The notes under the pieces are model-generated. The model did not search any database. It worked only from the letters and a program-made list of their open reading frames with translations, and was not told where the DNA came from. The position numbers and the translations under genes are program-made. From Bicyclus anynana (Eukaryota > Arthropoda > Insecta > Lepidoptera > Nymphalidae), in assembly GCF_947172395.1 (NCBI RefSeq), contig NC_069086.1:18675572-18739571 (forward strand): DNA of 64,000 nucleotides, read 5' to 3'. Below, one piece after another: positions 25,691-39,807 of the stretch; position 1 is the first letter of the stretch, and each line of letters begins with the position of its first letter.

Positions 25691-28600
25691 TTCGTTTCGA
25701 TCTCGTTGACACGTTTTCCGATTTTCCGGTTGTCGGTTTTTATGGACAATTTTTTTTTCTTACCTTACAGTTATTGTTATTGAGATGTCAACAATAATTT
25801 TTGTTATAAAACCGTATTGTGCGAAATAAGAAAGCTGTAATTTTATTAAGGCGTTTTTTTTTTATCTGTCGTAATTTAGTGTTGGATTTTCTGGCAGACA
25901 TTAATTACTGTATTTGCTCTTGTGTAATTGTTAAATTAAGTAATTTATTCAATATACTTAACATAAATATAGTTAATAAACGTAATGTTAACTTTTATAT
26001 CGTTAAGACGATATTTCGATTTACCGGTTTTAATTATATTTTTTTATTTTCTTATTGGATTTTTTAAAATTATCATCTAAATATATAAATACTCAATAAT
26101 ATTAACTTACTTACTTCTTAAATATAAAAAAAAATAAAACAAAAGTACATATTTGTTTACAACTAGGTACTATGATAGTCACTGAAAAAAATAAGGCCAC
26201 AGAGGAATTAGCGGTGTTGCAAGAGTTACACACGAACGCGCGGACATTCGACAATAACAAACAAACATATCTAAGGCAGCCACATCCTTGCCCCTATTTC
26301 TCGTTTCCTACGTATCGTATAGCGATATCTTATCGGAGGTAGCTTATCAAACGCAATGCAATACGCGATAAACCGCCAAAGATTCGGTTATTAGTAAGTT
26401 ACGTTACTCGTAACCTTGTTTCACGTCACTATTAAGGAAAAATAACTATTTAACCCAATCAATTGAACTTTCGAACGTATTCAAATGTCTACTACTATTT
26501 AAACCTAGGTGTATTAAATATTGAATATAAAGGCAAATAAATATTTAACTAATTAATATTAAAAGTTTATTGTGAACTTTTCAAACGGAACTCTCGTAGT
26601 TTTAACTTCCTCTTTAATTATAATAAAAACATATTTAATGACACTATTACTTAGTCTATTTGTACAAATAAATAATGTATTTAAATTAACCGGAAGTATA
26701 CACGCGAGTTACAACTCTAAAAATTACAATATCGTTTGAAAAAAATCGGAAGGAAGGAAAAATAAATTATGAAGAAATAATATACGCACATTATTTGTTA
26801 CAGCATAAATTAATCGGTATAAGAGAAAATGGTTATAGAATATCCTATATGCGCTGTGGCCGCGTTGAAATAGATCTGCCCGTGCGCTAGATCTTACCGC
26901 GCCGTAACTGGGTCAGCGGCGAAGGGCGATGCGTCTGCGCACCGCTGCTATATCCGGGTGAGCACGGGCATGCCCAGCGGCGCGCACTCCATACGCGCGT
27001 ATACACAGTGCTTACCCTACATATGACTCTACTTGTATAGATGTAGGCTCTTTGGTCAGCTTGGATCATGAGTTCGAGTCCTGATAAGACTCACGTAATA
27101 CAAATATAATTAGACCCAAGAGGTTTTCGAAAATATTTGGTCTTAATCCAAGAAAATTAGGTACAAAGTTTGTGGAACACCGTTCACAACATCATACAAG
27201 GTTTTATAAAGACTCAGACCTAATAAGGTAAAAAAGCAAACTTCAGCGCAAGGTCTCTCAAATGTTCGGTTCTTTTATATTATAGAAGCTTAGCAACATA
27301 CCACGGATATGTTTGAAAGGCAAAAACTGATTCAAAATTTAAGTTAATTCCTCGAATTAAAAGACATTTGGGAGCATAAATCTTAGTATATGTTCACACT
27401 AAAATGTTGTTCGGTAGATTTATTTGCAGATAGTCTTGATTTATGCGAACTAGACGCCATAGATCTTCAGACAAAAATGAATATATTCTATTCACGCAGA
27501 CTAAAATAAAAACCATTCATAAATTCCTTAACTTAAATATTACTAAATAATTATGTGTAGGTAAGTATCGACATAGAAAACCATTTTATTAGTTAGCTAC
27601 CAAAAAGTAGCAAGGGATATTAAAAAAGTAATCATAATTTAATGATCTCTTTTCACAATTTAAGTAAGTTTAGAAATAAGTTACTAGTAATATCATTTCT
27701 CGCAATGTATAACACAAGTAGGTACGTCAAATAAACCATGTTATGACAGTGCGATCCTATAACAGTAATTTTATTATTTATTTCATATTATTTTAACAAA
27801 ATAGATATCTACATGTTTTAACAGTGCAAGGAAAATTGCTTCTCTATTCAAATGAGGATTTTCCTCACGGATACATTTGTAGGTGTCGATGTTCTTTCTA
27901 TAGTTTTCCTTTAGTCTGTGGAAATAACAAAATAAAAGACCAATCATAACTCAGCTAGCATGCCACAGACAATTCCAGATTTCGCAAGCTATTGTCTATT
28001 AGTCATGTCCTAAAAGCTCAGTTTCGTACGGTAGCATTATTTTTTTCTCACCTTGGAATAGAGCAGGTCGCCGGCCTACGTGCAGCCTCGGACGGACTCT
28101 AATGCTACTCATGGCCAACAGTCAACAACTTTATAACGACACAAATATTTCACGGCATTATAAACCCTATCATGTATTACTTAGAACAGTAAATCCCTTG
28201 GAAATAACTGTGAAATGTTGCCAGCCGAATCGTAAACATATCTCGAATATACTTTTTGTCATTGGCTGATTAAAACAGGTAGTTTGTTTTGTCGTTTTTT
28301 TTTTAAAATACAAATATATGTGAGCCGAAAAAAATAAATATTTAAGTGGAATACAGTTATTTATTCAATTTTGTTTGTTTAATATCTAGAAGAGTAGATA
28401 GATGATATAAATTCAAACTAGTAACTAGATGCAACCAACAAATGATAATAATTGTAACGTAAGCAAGTTGTATTTACATCAAGTATGCACAATTACGTAA
28501 GAATGTGCAGTATATATTTATAATAAGTTAGATTAAATGATTGAGTCAGTTTTGTAAACCAATAAAAAAAAATTATTAAACTGAAAGTCCCAAAATAAAT

Positions 28601-29398
28601 AAAAAGATAAAAAAGCAATAAATCAAAACATTTATATCTAATACAAGTTTATTTTAACTACAGATAAAATAAATGGTTCGTGACACTGCAATAAAAATAA
28701 AATGAAAAATAAATTTATTCATTCATGAAGTGATGATTTAAATAATTGACACTATAAACAGCGTACACTTATCAAATAGGTCAAACAAACTATCGAAGAT
28801 TCCACGATACATCTAACTGGATTGGCAAACAGTGTTGTAACCGATAGGTGCGAGCGAGTGGCCAGTAGGTGTTCACATTTGGTAGTCGGTGCGCGTTGGG
28901 TTGCTACCGGATAAACAATGATCTGACACGGCCTTTCCACTCGTGAGTCACGGTTGCGCAACCCCAGACCTCAGCTCAACACAAACACACAAATATACAC
29001 AAACAACACATTTTCATTTACATATCGCTATGACAAAGGCACTTTAATGCAACCAGGTGACATCTTCGAACGGAGAGCCAGAGAAATAATAATTAAAACA
29101 ACATGAAATAAATTTTTCCAAGGAGTCAAATTATTATTGAATCTTGTAATAGCGCATCTAAAAATAATTGTACCTATTAACTTATTAAGATTTTAATGGG
29201 AAAATCCAAAAAGTATTTTTATACACGATTCCTTACCTTTCGTAACACGCGTCTGAAGTTATAGAAAAACCAATAAACGTCATACGTCTTTAAGATTTTT
29301 AGCTGGGTTTAGCAGATATCCCCAAAGTTCGGTATATCCCAAATTTCGTGATAAACCAAGAACGTTATCAGATTTATTATTTCAGATGTTTATAATTA

Positions 29399-29716
29399 TT
29401 TCATCATCATCAGCTTATTTCAACGGCACACTCCAGGGCCAGATTCTTATAGAAGAGGGGATATAGTGCTAAGACCCACTACGCTGTTCCAATGCATGTT
29501 GGCGGACTTACAGTCATAATGTTTGCATTAATGTCCACTATCAAATTGTAATAATAATGATTGAAAACGTCGGCTTAGGTACCATGCTCTCCAAGGCACG
29601 AATTGAGATTTTAACGGACTTAGTAGAAATATTAGCTAAATACTTCGTAGCCCGACCCCTAACTCGAATCCAGGGCCTCGTGATCGAAGCCATCAAGCCG
29701 TTGGACCAACAAGGTG
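29399..29716 (-). mobile_element. tRNA-derived SINE, family 3
   Basis: On the minus strand the right end is tRNA-like (TTGGTCCAACGG and GGATTCGAGTT) and the left end has a GATGATGATG-type tail. The body resembles the fragment at 15318. Boundaries are approximate. Confidence 0.6.
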
Positions 29717-30714
29717 TTAATTAAGATATCGTTAGACATAGTGTAAGCGGAAAGCAAGTGACGTGTAAGTCGGAATGCGCGCCAGTTATTAATGTAAGAT
29801 AAACATGTTATCATCGTAATCGCATCGGTTTCCATTTCGCAGCGGCGACTTTCTTTCGTTTCCCGCGCGCGGGGAAAGTACCCGCGCTTTTCCGACGCCA
29901 TCTTGGCATTCTCCCGACCAGCGCTACCTGAGCTAGCTAACTAGTGCTTATATACTAGTATAAGATCTTAATTACTTAATTACTACTAAATATATTTACA
30001 TTTAGATTTTTTGTTTTTGCGAAGTAACTTGTACAATATGCTAAAAGCAAATTAAAATAGAAATTGTTTTAAATCTGATGTAGGCTTTTATAATATTCCT
30101 AAGAAGTAGGGATTTTTAATCAATGATCACTATGTACCGGGGAGTACGTTTGTAGAATAAAAAACAGTGTCATCTATGGTATTATATCTATCTAAGGCTC
30201 CAATAGCCTCAAGGTTTCAGAGCTTGAATTCCAAGTAATCCAAGGATATCGTGTCCAAGGAAAGGAAAGTTTATGTCTTTTGAAAAAAAAATGGCTAATA
30301 TATTTTTTAGCAATCGATTCAAAATGTGAAAGAGTAGAAAGACACTCCACAGGCGAGGCTATTCTCGTCGCGGAAACAGCGAACTCTCGGCTCTCTCGCA
30401 GATTTATTTTTGCAGCGCGCTAAAGACCGGATTTATTTACAAAAATATACAATACCGATAGGGAATACAAACACTTGAAGGTGACCACAGGGACCGGCAG
30501 GGATGACGCAAACAATTCGTTGCCAACAATTTTTGCAAAAAATGTCGCATCCGCATAATCTCTGTACAATTTGTACACTGATTATTACGATTTGTTCATA
30601 CCTAAACACTGTATTAAGTACCACAAGTTTCATATTTTATTCTAGTAGTAATAAGGATCTTTGTGAAAGAGCTCGTCCGCGGCAATACTACAGGCATGCT
30701 TATTTCTCACGTCA

Positions 30715-30850
30715 AGTCATCATCATCACCATCATCAGCTGATATACATAGGCCTCTTTATAGACTTCCCAACACAACGGTCTCGGGCCGCCAGCATCCA
30801 GCGGCTCCCTGCAACTCGATGTCCTCAGGCAAAGCAATGAAAATACGTAT
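30715..30850 (-). mobile_element. LINE 3' end (RTE-like), reverse orientation
   Basis: The minus strand reads the same terminal block as the element at 40761: GTTGCAGGGAGCCGCTGGATG (RVAGSRWM-like), GAAGTCTATAAAGAGGCC and a GATGATGGTGATGATGATG tail. Only the last 40 or so codons remain, with changes. Confidence 0.65.
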
Positions 30851-32810
30851 GCCTTATGTCCACTAAATATCAGAAAGGCAATAGGCTTGTTCTATCAAGC
30901 ATTACTGTTTGGTAACTGAACGATGCTTTTAAAGAGACATTTCTTAAATTAGCATTAATAGTCTATTGTCGTCCAGATAAAAAACGTTATGTATTATAAC
31001 ATCCGTATATTATTAATAATACATTCAAACAATGTAGGTACCACTTAATATGGATACCTATGTAATTATGGCGGGCAATAACCAGCTTATTAAGATCTCT
31101 AAAGCCATTAATCGTCTTTGTAATCGGGGTCCGAACCCTGGTCATCGACAATTTGAAATAGCAGAAGCTTCCCGGATGTTAGGCTTTGACGTCATACATC
31201 TCGAAAGATTTCCCGAGCAAAATTAATATGTAAAAATGAAATCTAAATCTAATATACATAAAGTCCTAATTTCAATGAAGCTAAAACGAACTTCCTTTTA
31301 ACTGTTTGTTATTACAAGTGCGAGTTGCTCTATTGACAATCTTGAATTTTTATACGTTTAGTAATGATCACGTATTGTCTAGTCTAGGCTGATTCTCAGG
31401 AATTCACATAAATGTCACATCACGTTTCCAAGAAATATAAAGTAATAATTTCCACAAAACCAATAAAACTGTAAAAGCCTCAGTTGAGCTAATAACCATT
31501 CGAAGGAAGACTGAAACACCGAGGATCTACATTCATTCCACATGTGGCTTTTATACCAAATATTTGTCATACTTTACACCTAACTATTATCATGACAAAA
31601 ATATATATAGTTTTTAAATTAGTTGCAGAGAAAAGAATAATTTTATGTATTACTTGTGCTTGAAACTGACATTAATTAAGACAATAATTTAATCTTCAAC
31701 TTTTAAGAAAATTCCATCTTAAAGAACACCGGTTATATAATTTTCCCACGTAAAGAAAAGTCGTAAAACAACAATAAAGTTCGGAAACCATAGAATAAAC
31801 GTATCCCCTAAATATTTGCTTTTATTCCTCTATATTTAGAAATAAGTAAAAAATAATATTTTGTACGGTTCTCTATGCTTTCCCAGACCATCGAGTTGAA
31901 CTTTGAGGTCTTTAGTTTCCACGCAAGATACACCAAGATTCGTTACAAATAATAAATATAAACAGACAAAATCTGAACCTTAAAACTCGTTATGTCCCAA
32001 ACTCGAAGACATTTAACTTAATAACAATTATGGTATTTCAAGTTATTATTGTTATTATTCAAGTTATTATAAATGTTCGTGCTTTCGAACGCAATTTTCC
32101 TCATCAAATAGTGCCCACTTACATATAAATGGCTTAATTAAGAGTAAAAGATGGCGGGACTCAATAGGCATTATTGGGCACAATATTTTGATCATGACCA
32201 CATCATATGACCTGGCTCAAGGCCTTAAGAATTCAGGGAGGATTCGAAATCATGTATAATCCATAACAGTCACGTTTTTACTAGTCTGCCAAGAAAAAGT
32301 GGTTCGTTATGTCCAGATTTCATATACATTTATTTGACTTGGAGTAAAATGTCTGAAAAGATTTGGAAATAGAACATTTGGAATAGCAACATTAGAAAAC
32401 AAGTGCCGTTTAGTTTATTTTTTTCTATTTTTTATTTTTATAGACTTACAAAATCATTAAATTAATTAGAATTCATAAATTCCTTTACGAGTAAAACTGA
32501 CGTTATAAAGCGATTACTTATCGGATACCTGTGCACCGTAATGTAAATTTGATTGTTTTTAGTATTGCAGATGATGAATTATACTCGGATACGAATCATC
32601 TTGATACCACTCATCTCAAAAATACCGTCTAGTAGTAAACACATCTCATTCTGTAGACTGCAGGGCGGCTTGAGTGAGACTCGTGACTCAACATACCACT
32701 CATAATTCGAGGCTCACTCGTTCATGTTTTCAACTCGCACTCAATATTCTTTCCCTTTATTTGTAAGTGCACACTTTCAGTAAACGCATATAATTAAACT
32801 ATAACTATTT

Positions 32811-32862
32811 TTTTTAAAGTTACTAAATCTATTTATATAAATAGATTTAGTAACTTTAAAAA
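32811..32862. repeat. 52-bp perfect palindrome without spacer
   Basis: Bases 32811-32836 are the exact reverse complement of 32837-32862, with the centre ATTTAT|ATAAAT. AT-rich with 26-bp arms. It can extrude as a cruciform. No copy elsewhere in the window and no target duplication visible. Confidence 0.95.
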
Positions 32863-33528
32863 TATCTAATATAAACACTTACGTGCGATGGCGGTTTTAT
32901 TACATCTGTAGAATACATGCACAGGGAACTAAATATTTTATAATAATTTTTAGAAATGGGAAAAAATATTACTTTTATGTTACTAAAAACCTCAAACAGG
33001 CTCTATTTAAACCAAAATTTCACAAAAAGGTTTGTAACCTCTGCGTGAACGAAATTCCAATTCCAAATGTGTGTAACCCCTGCACTTGCGATATTTCAGG
33101 AATGTGCACTTCCTGGCATCAATACACATCGCTAACATTGAATGTCCTTCAGGCATATTTTGCTAACCCGCAATATGAAAGGTATACCTAAACTAATTAC
33201 CCATGATTAGGTAAAGATGTGCTTTAAGCTCGGCATTTCGCCTTGAAGTAGCTTTATAGTTTAAATCCGCCATTAGCTCATAATGGCTCAGTTGGACCAT
33301 CGGATGACGTCATTTGACACGGTGGTACGAACACCATAGCTCTGACAAACTTCCTCGTCGCGCCGGGTCACATTGAGAACTGGTCCGGACTCGCTCACAC
33401 ATTCCGCAGTATACAGACCTTTTAGCGTTATAATATAGGTAATCAATATGAGACCTCGCTAAAATAGTATAGAAAACGTTTTTTGATGAGAAAACATTTT
33501 GCGAGCCGGATTGGGCCGATTGCGAAAA

Positions 33529-33715
33529 CTAGCAGACGCTTCGTGGTTTCACCCGCGTAGTTCCCGTTCCCGTGAGACTAAGATATAGCCTATGTCATTC
33601 GCTGATAACGTAGTTTTCTATTGATGTAAAAATTCTTTAAAATCGGTCCAGCAGTTTCGGAGCCTATTTGCTACTTGAAATCTTAACTGTAAATATTAGT
33701 ATAGACAAAAATAAT
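33529..33715 (-). mobile_element. Non-autonomous Helitron, reverse orientation
   Basis: Plus strand begins CTAG after an A, so the minus strand ends CTAG|T; the other end reads TCTATACTAATATTTAC on the minus strand. The body (GGGAACGGGAACTACGCGGGTGAAACC on minus, in parts) matches the copies at 36957 and 39808. Confidence 0.75.
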
Positions 33716-35413
33716 TAGGATTTTATCTGCCAGGCCGCGACAACTAACTTTTATTCATTTATTTGAATACCGATACGATGAATTATATTTAAACAATGAA
33801 ATATAATGAAATTCCCATTCATATCGGACCAGCAGGCTTCACTATCTTTGACGTATGCTAGTTGAAATATACGAAATTGAGATTATATGTTACAAATTTC
33901 ATGATAGCATACAGTAGGTAGATGACATTTTGTCAATTGATTTGATCATTATTTTAATAGGTTGATAATAAAGACCAAAATAGTGACCAAGCATGCTGTA
34001 GACATCAGTATATCGGATTCATATGTGACAATTGTCACACATGTGTCTAATACAGAACCTCCTTTTTTAAAAACAAGTGAACTTGTTAAATCAAAAAGGA
34101 AAAGCAAAGACATTAATGTTAAGATTATTTTCATTTCCTTATAAATTCCCGTCCAAGCGGAACGTAATCGCAAAAACTGCCGCCAACCGCATCCGATGCG
34201 TATTTTCGAAAGATAAATCCTTCTCGGCTTAATTATTATATGCTTTAGCAATAAAAATAACGAGAGATACGTCGCCAATGTCTTTGTGTTGAAAATATAT
34301 AAATAGCACTGTCAAAGTACCTACTTTATTTATACGAAAAAACGGCAGGGTTAATTCTATTTAGAAATTTCAACTAACGTGAATGTAAAAATAAAAAGGT
34401 ATAGAGTGGTATAGATGAACGAATTTAATCATGTGATTTTATCGGATTATGTCTAACTGGTTGTATATACTGGGTTCTTAATCATGAACCAAACCAAACT
34501 AAACCGGTTTACATCACATTTCATAAACAAGCGATTTGGTAATCGGACATTTTCTTACAACTTCCCATGAGTCATTCCGTTTATCATTTTTTTATATATA
34601 TATGTATAATACATTGATGTTATATATTATGATTATGAATGTATATTATTCACGAATATCAGTATAATTTATATCTATTATTTCAACCCTTACTCAATTT
34701 TTATTAAAAAATCTGTCTAACATTATTTTTTGCGTCCGACCAAGGTTTAAAACAAAAGACCTAAAACAAAAGCAGCAAAATTTAAATTACATTATTAAAC
34801 TTTACTTGCAAGGAAAACAAAAGTAGTAGAAGTCGCGTCAAGTAAAAAGTATATCTGCACCTTGAGCGATGTATTCAACATAATTAGTGTACTTAATTAT
34901 TTTGTTCCATGGAGACTGTTTCTTGTTCTGCTCATAACATCCTGATATTTAAGAAACACACACGAGAAAGATTTGATATTGATCCCTTCCCATCCCATCC
35001 CTTTTATATAATATTATTATTATTTTCATACATTTTCTCACACTTAACATGATATACATAGTTTTACATCCTACGAGTGTTTTACTAAACAATTTCTCAT
35101 TTTCTAGTGTGACAGTATGCTTGCATGTAATACTGGCATATAATTAAAATATTTTGTCGACTCACAGTCAGTGTTCATTTTACCTGGCACAAACTATAGC
35201 TATGAGTAAAAGCGAAATGTACGTTGAACTTCAGCAACAAATATACATAGTACCTAGCTAAAATAACAGACCTGCACCGAGCATATTCTTACAACCCCCC
35301 ACCCTCACCAGGGCGGAGTGCATTCACCTACCCACCCACAAGGGGGTTAAACCCGCATAACTTATGCAAGTTAGTTAATATTTCAGGAGAACAGGAAAGT
35401 AAAAGTAGTTTGG

Positions 35414-35429
35414 GGGGGGTTAACCCCCC
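35414..35429. repeat. GGGGGGTTAACCCCCC palindrome
   Basis: 16-bp perfect palindrome between other G and C runs (35297-35430). The area 35280-35490 is rich in C or G runs; origin unknown. Confidence 0.85.
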
Positions 35430-36659
35430 TTACAGTCGGATTACAGTCTAGGTAGCCTTTATGCCCCTCGGGTGCTTTCGCCCGCGGTTATGCTAGTTAA
35501 TTTACTACGGAACGTTATCTTAGGGCAGGTTGCTCGGAGCGCACAAAGAGATTCCCTTTGACGATAGAGCGGCTTCTGTATTATAAAACTAATTAAATTT
35601 TAAGTTTAAACATTTATAAAACACATGCATAAATATGGTTTTAAATTGTGGAATGGGCTCATTGTAAAGCGTTTCGATACAGTTTTACTGTGGGGTTATT
35701 AGAAGATTAAATAAATACTTCTACATCTCTATTTTCTGACTATGTTAGCAGCTAATGCTGAAAATTAACATGGGTGGCCAATCATTTGCTTGCTGTTTAA
35801 GATAAAAAAAAAACAGAGTATTAGATAAATCACGTCCTTTAAAAGCTTAAAATTACTAATATTTTTTTAAAAACGGATATTATAAATCATAACATCAAGC
35901 TTTTAATGAAATTCAGATTTACATTGGACGAATGTAGTTTCAAAATTCGAGTATAAGAACAACCAAACAACTGTTTTTTCTTTGTACTTGTTGTCTTTGT
36001 CCTATCTATTGCTAGCATAAATATCGCCGGACAGTTACAACCTTATTAAGCTTGTTTGGAATTTAGTTTCAGTGTAAATAAGTAATCTGTTGTTCTGTCC
36101 GTGGTACAACTTTGTATACTCTGAATCATGTTAACATTAACATAGATACGTATAACCCTTTATGGATGTAGCTTGAAAGATAAGTTTTTGCGGCTAATGA
36201 TGATTAAAGAAACAAGCAGATGGGCAATTAATTATAAAGTTTCAAATAGTCTCGTAGTGCCTACTATAGTGCTGCAATGCGTTGCTCTGCCCTCATCAAC
36301 TTGTGCTATTCTGTAACAACGTTTTCCTAACTCGACTTTGTCTCGATCTCTCTCTATCTGCACGATACAGTAGACAGGGAGAGATATCGATGAATTCGAG
36401 ATTTACACTGTCGAGATATGAAAACGTCGTTCCAGAATAGCGCTTCTGAACGGTGTCGGTCAATCTCAAGTACACGGAATCGTATTCCAGTAACTTCGCC
36501 AAAAACTAAACCCTTCAGATCGCAACACAGCAATGCTGCTTGAGGTAAAAATCAGCATTGCTTAAAAACCCGGACGGCTCTACTATTACTAAAGCAAAGG
36601 AAAACGAAGCGCAATCTCCAGTGAGATTGGCCGCCGTTGCCGAAATTAGCTCATATTCC

Positions 36660-36835
36660 AGTTATAGAATAATACAGTTAGTGTTCACGTAACGCGGCAC
36701 TAAGTAGGCTCAGCGGGGAGGCCTGCCAATCGATACGCGCTGAATTCAGGGCATCCGGCCGCGTGCTTCCGCCACTTCCTGGCTGTAGCGAGACGTCAGC
36801 TTACAGGCCTACTGAACGGCCGGTCGATACTGCTT
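36660..36835. promoter_or_regulatory. GC-rich pocket with ETS-like site
   Basis: GC-rich stretch with many CpG; CCACTTCCTGG near 36771 is an ETS-type site (GGAAGT core on minus). No open frame or TATA box. Candidate enhancer by composition only. Confidence 0.25.
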
Positions 36836-36956
36836 GTACTCGTACCTATACGTTGTATTTCTCCTTGATTGAACTAAATTTGTTTTAAGTCTTTACGACC
36901 AGAGTAAATACAGTTACAGAAGAGTTCTACAGGATGTGTTACTTTTATATAGACTA

Positions 36957-37141
36957 TTAGCTGACGCCGCGCGGTTTCCCTCGCGTAGTTCCCGTTCCTG
37001 TAGGAATACGGGGATAATATATAGTTTTTAGCCTTCCTCGATAAATGGGCTATCTAACACTGAAATTTTTTTCACATCAGACCAGTAGTTCCTGACATTA
37101 GCGCGAACTCTTCAGCTTTATAATATTAGTACGAGTATAGA
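36957..37141 (-). mobile_element. Non-autonomous Helitron, reverse orientation
   Basis: On the minus strand it starts TCTATACTCGTACTAATATT and ends GCGTCAGCTAA. Body includes CGATAAATGGGC and AATACGGGGATAATATATAG on the plus strand, shared with 11942 and 39808. Confidence 0.7.
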
Positions 37142-37180
37142 CGATTTTCCAATAATTATTACCATCAACTAGGCCATTAA

Positions 37181-37483
37181 TTTATGGATATGACCTCTGC
37201 CTCCGATTCCAGAGGGTGTGGGTTCGAATCCGGTCCGGGGCATGCACCTCCAACTTTTCAGTTGTGTGCATTTTAAGAAATTAAATATCACGTGTCTCAA
37301 TCGGTGAAGGAAAACATCGTGTGGAAACCTGCATACCAGAGAATTATCTTAATTCTCTGCGTTTGTGAAATCTGCCAATCCGCATTGGGCCAGCGTGGTG
37401 GACTATTGGCCTAACCCCTCTAATTCTGAGAGGAGACTCGAGCTCAGCAGTGAGCCCAGTATGGGTTGATGACGACGACGACG
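37181..37483 (+). mobile_element. tRNA-derived SINE, family 2, copy 2
   Basis: Same body as 16331-16630, with GGTTCGAATCC head and GATGACGACGACG tail; the first dozen bases of the head are lost. A perfect 10-bp target duplication AGGCCATTAA lies at 37171-37180 and 37484-37493. Confidence 0.93.
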
Positions 37484-38409
37484 AGGCCATTAAGTTGCAT
37501 TTGCAACTATTACTGTAAAAAATGTAACCAGGCGCTGATTTCTTCAATAGTAAAAAGAAAGTGTAGAACAAAATACATCTCAGTTGATTAGACTGCTAAG
37601 CTAAAAGCAGAAAGCTGTTAGCGGAGCTGCATTATTCAGGACATAGGAAGGCGATGCAGACGGGGTCGGCGACCTCTCAACGGAATTATTCCCTCTTCCC
37701 TTCCGAAGTTGCACTCACTGAAAATTGACTGCATATTCTGAACAGCGCGCTTTGTTTTCTATTTTCTTTAAGCTCTGTTTTATATCTTAGTCTTGGGTAT
37801 AAACCTAGTGATTTGTATTGTTGCTCCAATAATGGAAAACATTTGAATAACCGTATCGCTCTTAAACCCTATGAAAATCCTTTCACAGAAAGTGTCTTAG
37901 ATATTTGTTTAAACTACAACATAGAATACAACACTGCAGACGTAGAAATTATGTAATTAACTTCACAAATATATACATATAATATGTTATTTCACAATAC
38001 AAATATTCATTTAAAACTCAACAACTCAAAGTTTAAGAAAAAGAAATAAAATACCTGACAATTTTTGCGGCTTAAATAATACTTTATTACTTAATAAATA
38101 CTAAAATAACAGATAATAAAAAGTTCAAGTTCAAACTTTCCGACGCTGAAAAACTTCATCCTGTCTAAGCGCTGTCAAAATGTTATCAGAAATAATTGCG
38201 AGCTGAAAATTGTCTGAACATTCATGAAACGACTTCGGCGACCATCGGAAACTTTACACATCAATAAAGTGTCGGTGAAATAAAATTAAGGGTTGGAGCA
38301 GTCGCTTGATGACCTATAAAGACTTTCCCGAGAGGGGTGTGTTGAGACGTGTTACTGATCAATTCCTGGATTTAGATTCAATTTCTTTTACATCTGGTAA
38401 ACAAAGAAA

Positions 38410-38692
38410 CGTGGTAACTTAGTGGATATCACCACTGCTTCCAATTCTAGAGGGTGTGGGTTCGAATCCGGTCCGGGGCATGCACCTCCAACTTTCCAGT
38501 TGTGCATTTTACGAAATTAAACATCACGTGTCTCAAACGCTGAAGGAAAACATCGTGAGGAAACCCGCATACCAGGGAATTTTCTTAATTCTCTGCGTGT
38601 GTGAAGTCTGCCAATCCGCATTGGGCCAGCGTGGTGGACTATTGGTTAAACCCCTCTCATTCTGGGAGGAAACTCGAACTTATGGTTTGATG
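38410..38692 (+). mobile_element. tRNA-derived SINE, family 2, copy 3
   Basis: Full body with a slightly changed head and shortened tail. Perfect 11-bp target duplication AAACAAAGAAA at 38399-38409 and 38693-38703. The open frame across it is a shadow of the element. Confidence 0.93.
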
Positions 38693-39333
38693 AAACAAAG
38701 AAAAGTTATTATATGTAAATGTTTTTAAGTAAAAAGAAATTAACGAAGATTTCAATAGATTCAATAGAAAAGATTTCATAATGGTAGCTTGGGTATTTGG
38801 ATTTATTTTACAAAATATTATACTGTCAACATTCATTTCTGTAGCATATTTCGTTAGATTTCAACATTTTTGAGTCCTATTATTGTAATTTATATACCAA
38901 ATTTTTCAAAATCCATTATCTTTCTTCTTATCTAAATCATTTTTTTCGATTGTTTGACAGTTTTTAATCTTTAACTAAACAACGATCACCAGACTAGCTC
39001 AATGTGACCTTATTTTGGTCTAAAAGTACTACTAATTAATTCAGTATTTCCTAAAATGTTATCAGCTATACAAAATTAAAATAATATATCCAGGAAAACG
39101 TTATCTAAGCCAAATGTCGCCGTCGCGTGCATCACGCAGCTACCGAACCAGTCCGCGCATTCGTACTGTGCCAGAACAGTTCAATATATCACACACAGTC
39201 TACATTTCGACCTGGAGGAAGAAACGGAGAGTAAAAACCATGTAAAAATTCGGGTCTAACTTTTTTCGAGTTTTATTGTTCGACATTTGACTCATGCCGC
39301 CATTTTGCATATAGCAATATTATCTTGTATGAC

Positions 39334-39367
39334 TATGTGTGAAGCAGTATACACTGCTTCACACATA
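39334..39367. repeat. Perfect hairpin, 15-bp arms and 4-base loop
   Basis: TATGTGTGAAGCAGT (39334-39348) is the exact reverse complement of 39353-39367. Loop ATAC. Function unknown. Confidence 0.9.
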
Positions 39368-39484
39368 CTTTATTTGCTACAAGAGATTTTGCAGAACTAC
39401 ATACGTACATATGTACGACAATTAATGATTAATCTCAAAAATTGTCCGAGTACGTAGTTCAAAATAGGTGTAGGTCTCAATCTA

Positions 39485-39800
39485 ATGAGCCATGATAGCC
39501 CAGTGGATATGACCTCTGCCTCCGATTCCGGAGGGTGTGGGTTCGAATCTGGTCCGGGGTATGCACCTCCAACTTTTCAATTGTGTGCATTTTAAGAAAT
39601 TAAATATCACGTGTCTCGATCGATGAAGGAAAACATCATGAGGAAACCTGCATACCAGAGAATTATCTTAATTCTCTGCGTGTGTGAAGTCTGCCAATCC
39701 GCATTGGGCCAGCGTGGTGGACTATTGGACTAACCCCTCTCATTCTGAGAGGAGACTCGAGCTCAGCAGTGAGCCGAATATGGGTTGATGACGACGATAT
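39485..39800 (+). mobile_element. tRNA-derived SINE, family 2, copy 4, nested at a Helitron end
   Basis: Full-length copy with GATAGCCCAGTGG and GGTTCGAATC. Perfect 11-bp target duplication GTCTCAATCTA at 39474-39484 and 39801-39811. The duplicated target includes the first four bases (TCTA) of the Helitron at 39808, so the SINE is the younger insertion. Confidence 0.93.
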
Positions 39801-39807
39801 GTCTCAA

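Noticed and set aside
27045..27110. tRNA-like GAGTTCGAGTCC near 27070
   Set aside because: No cloverleaf; probably a SINE relic, but no second copy to define it.
33949..34278. 109-residue minus-strand frame with hydrophobic stretches
   Set aside because: AT-rich composition, no known domain, overlapping frame on the other strand and no splice or promoter context; probably chance.
35440..35492. Possible Helitron 3' end (CCCGCGGTTATGCTAG before T)
   Set aside because: Ends fit, but I find no matching 5' TC end or shared body.
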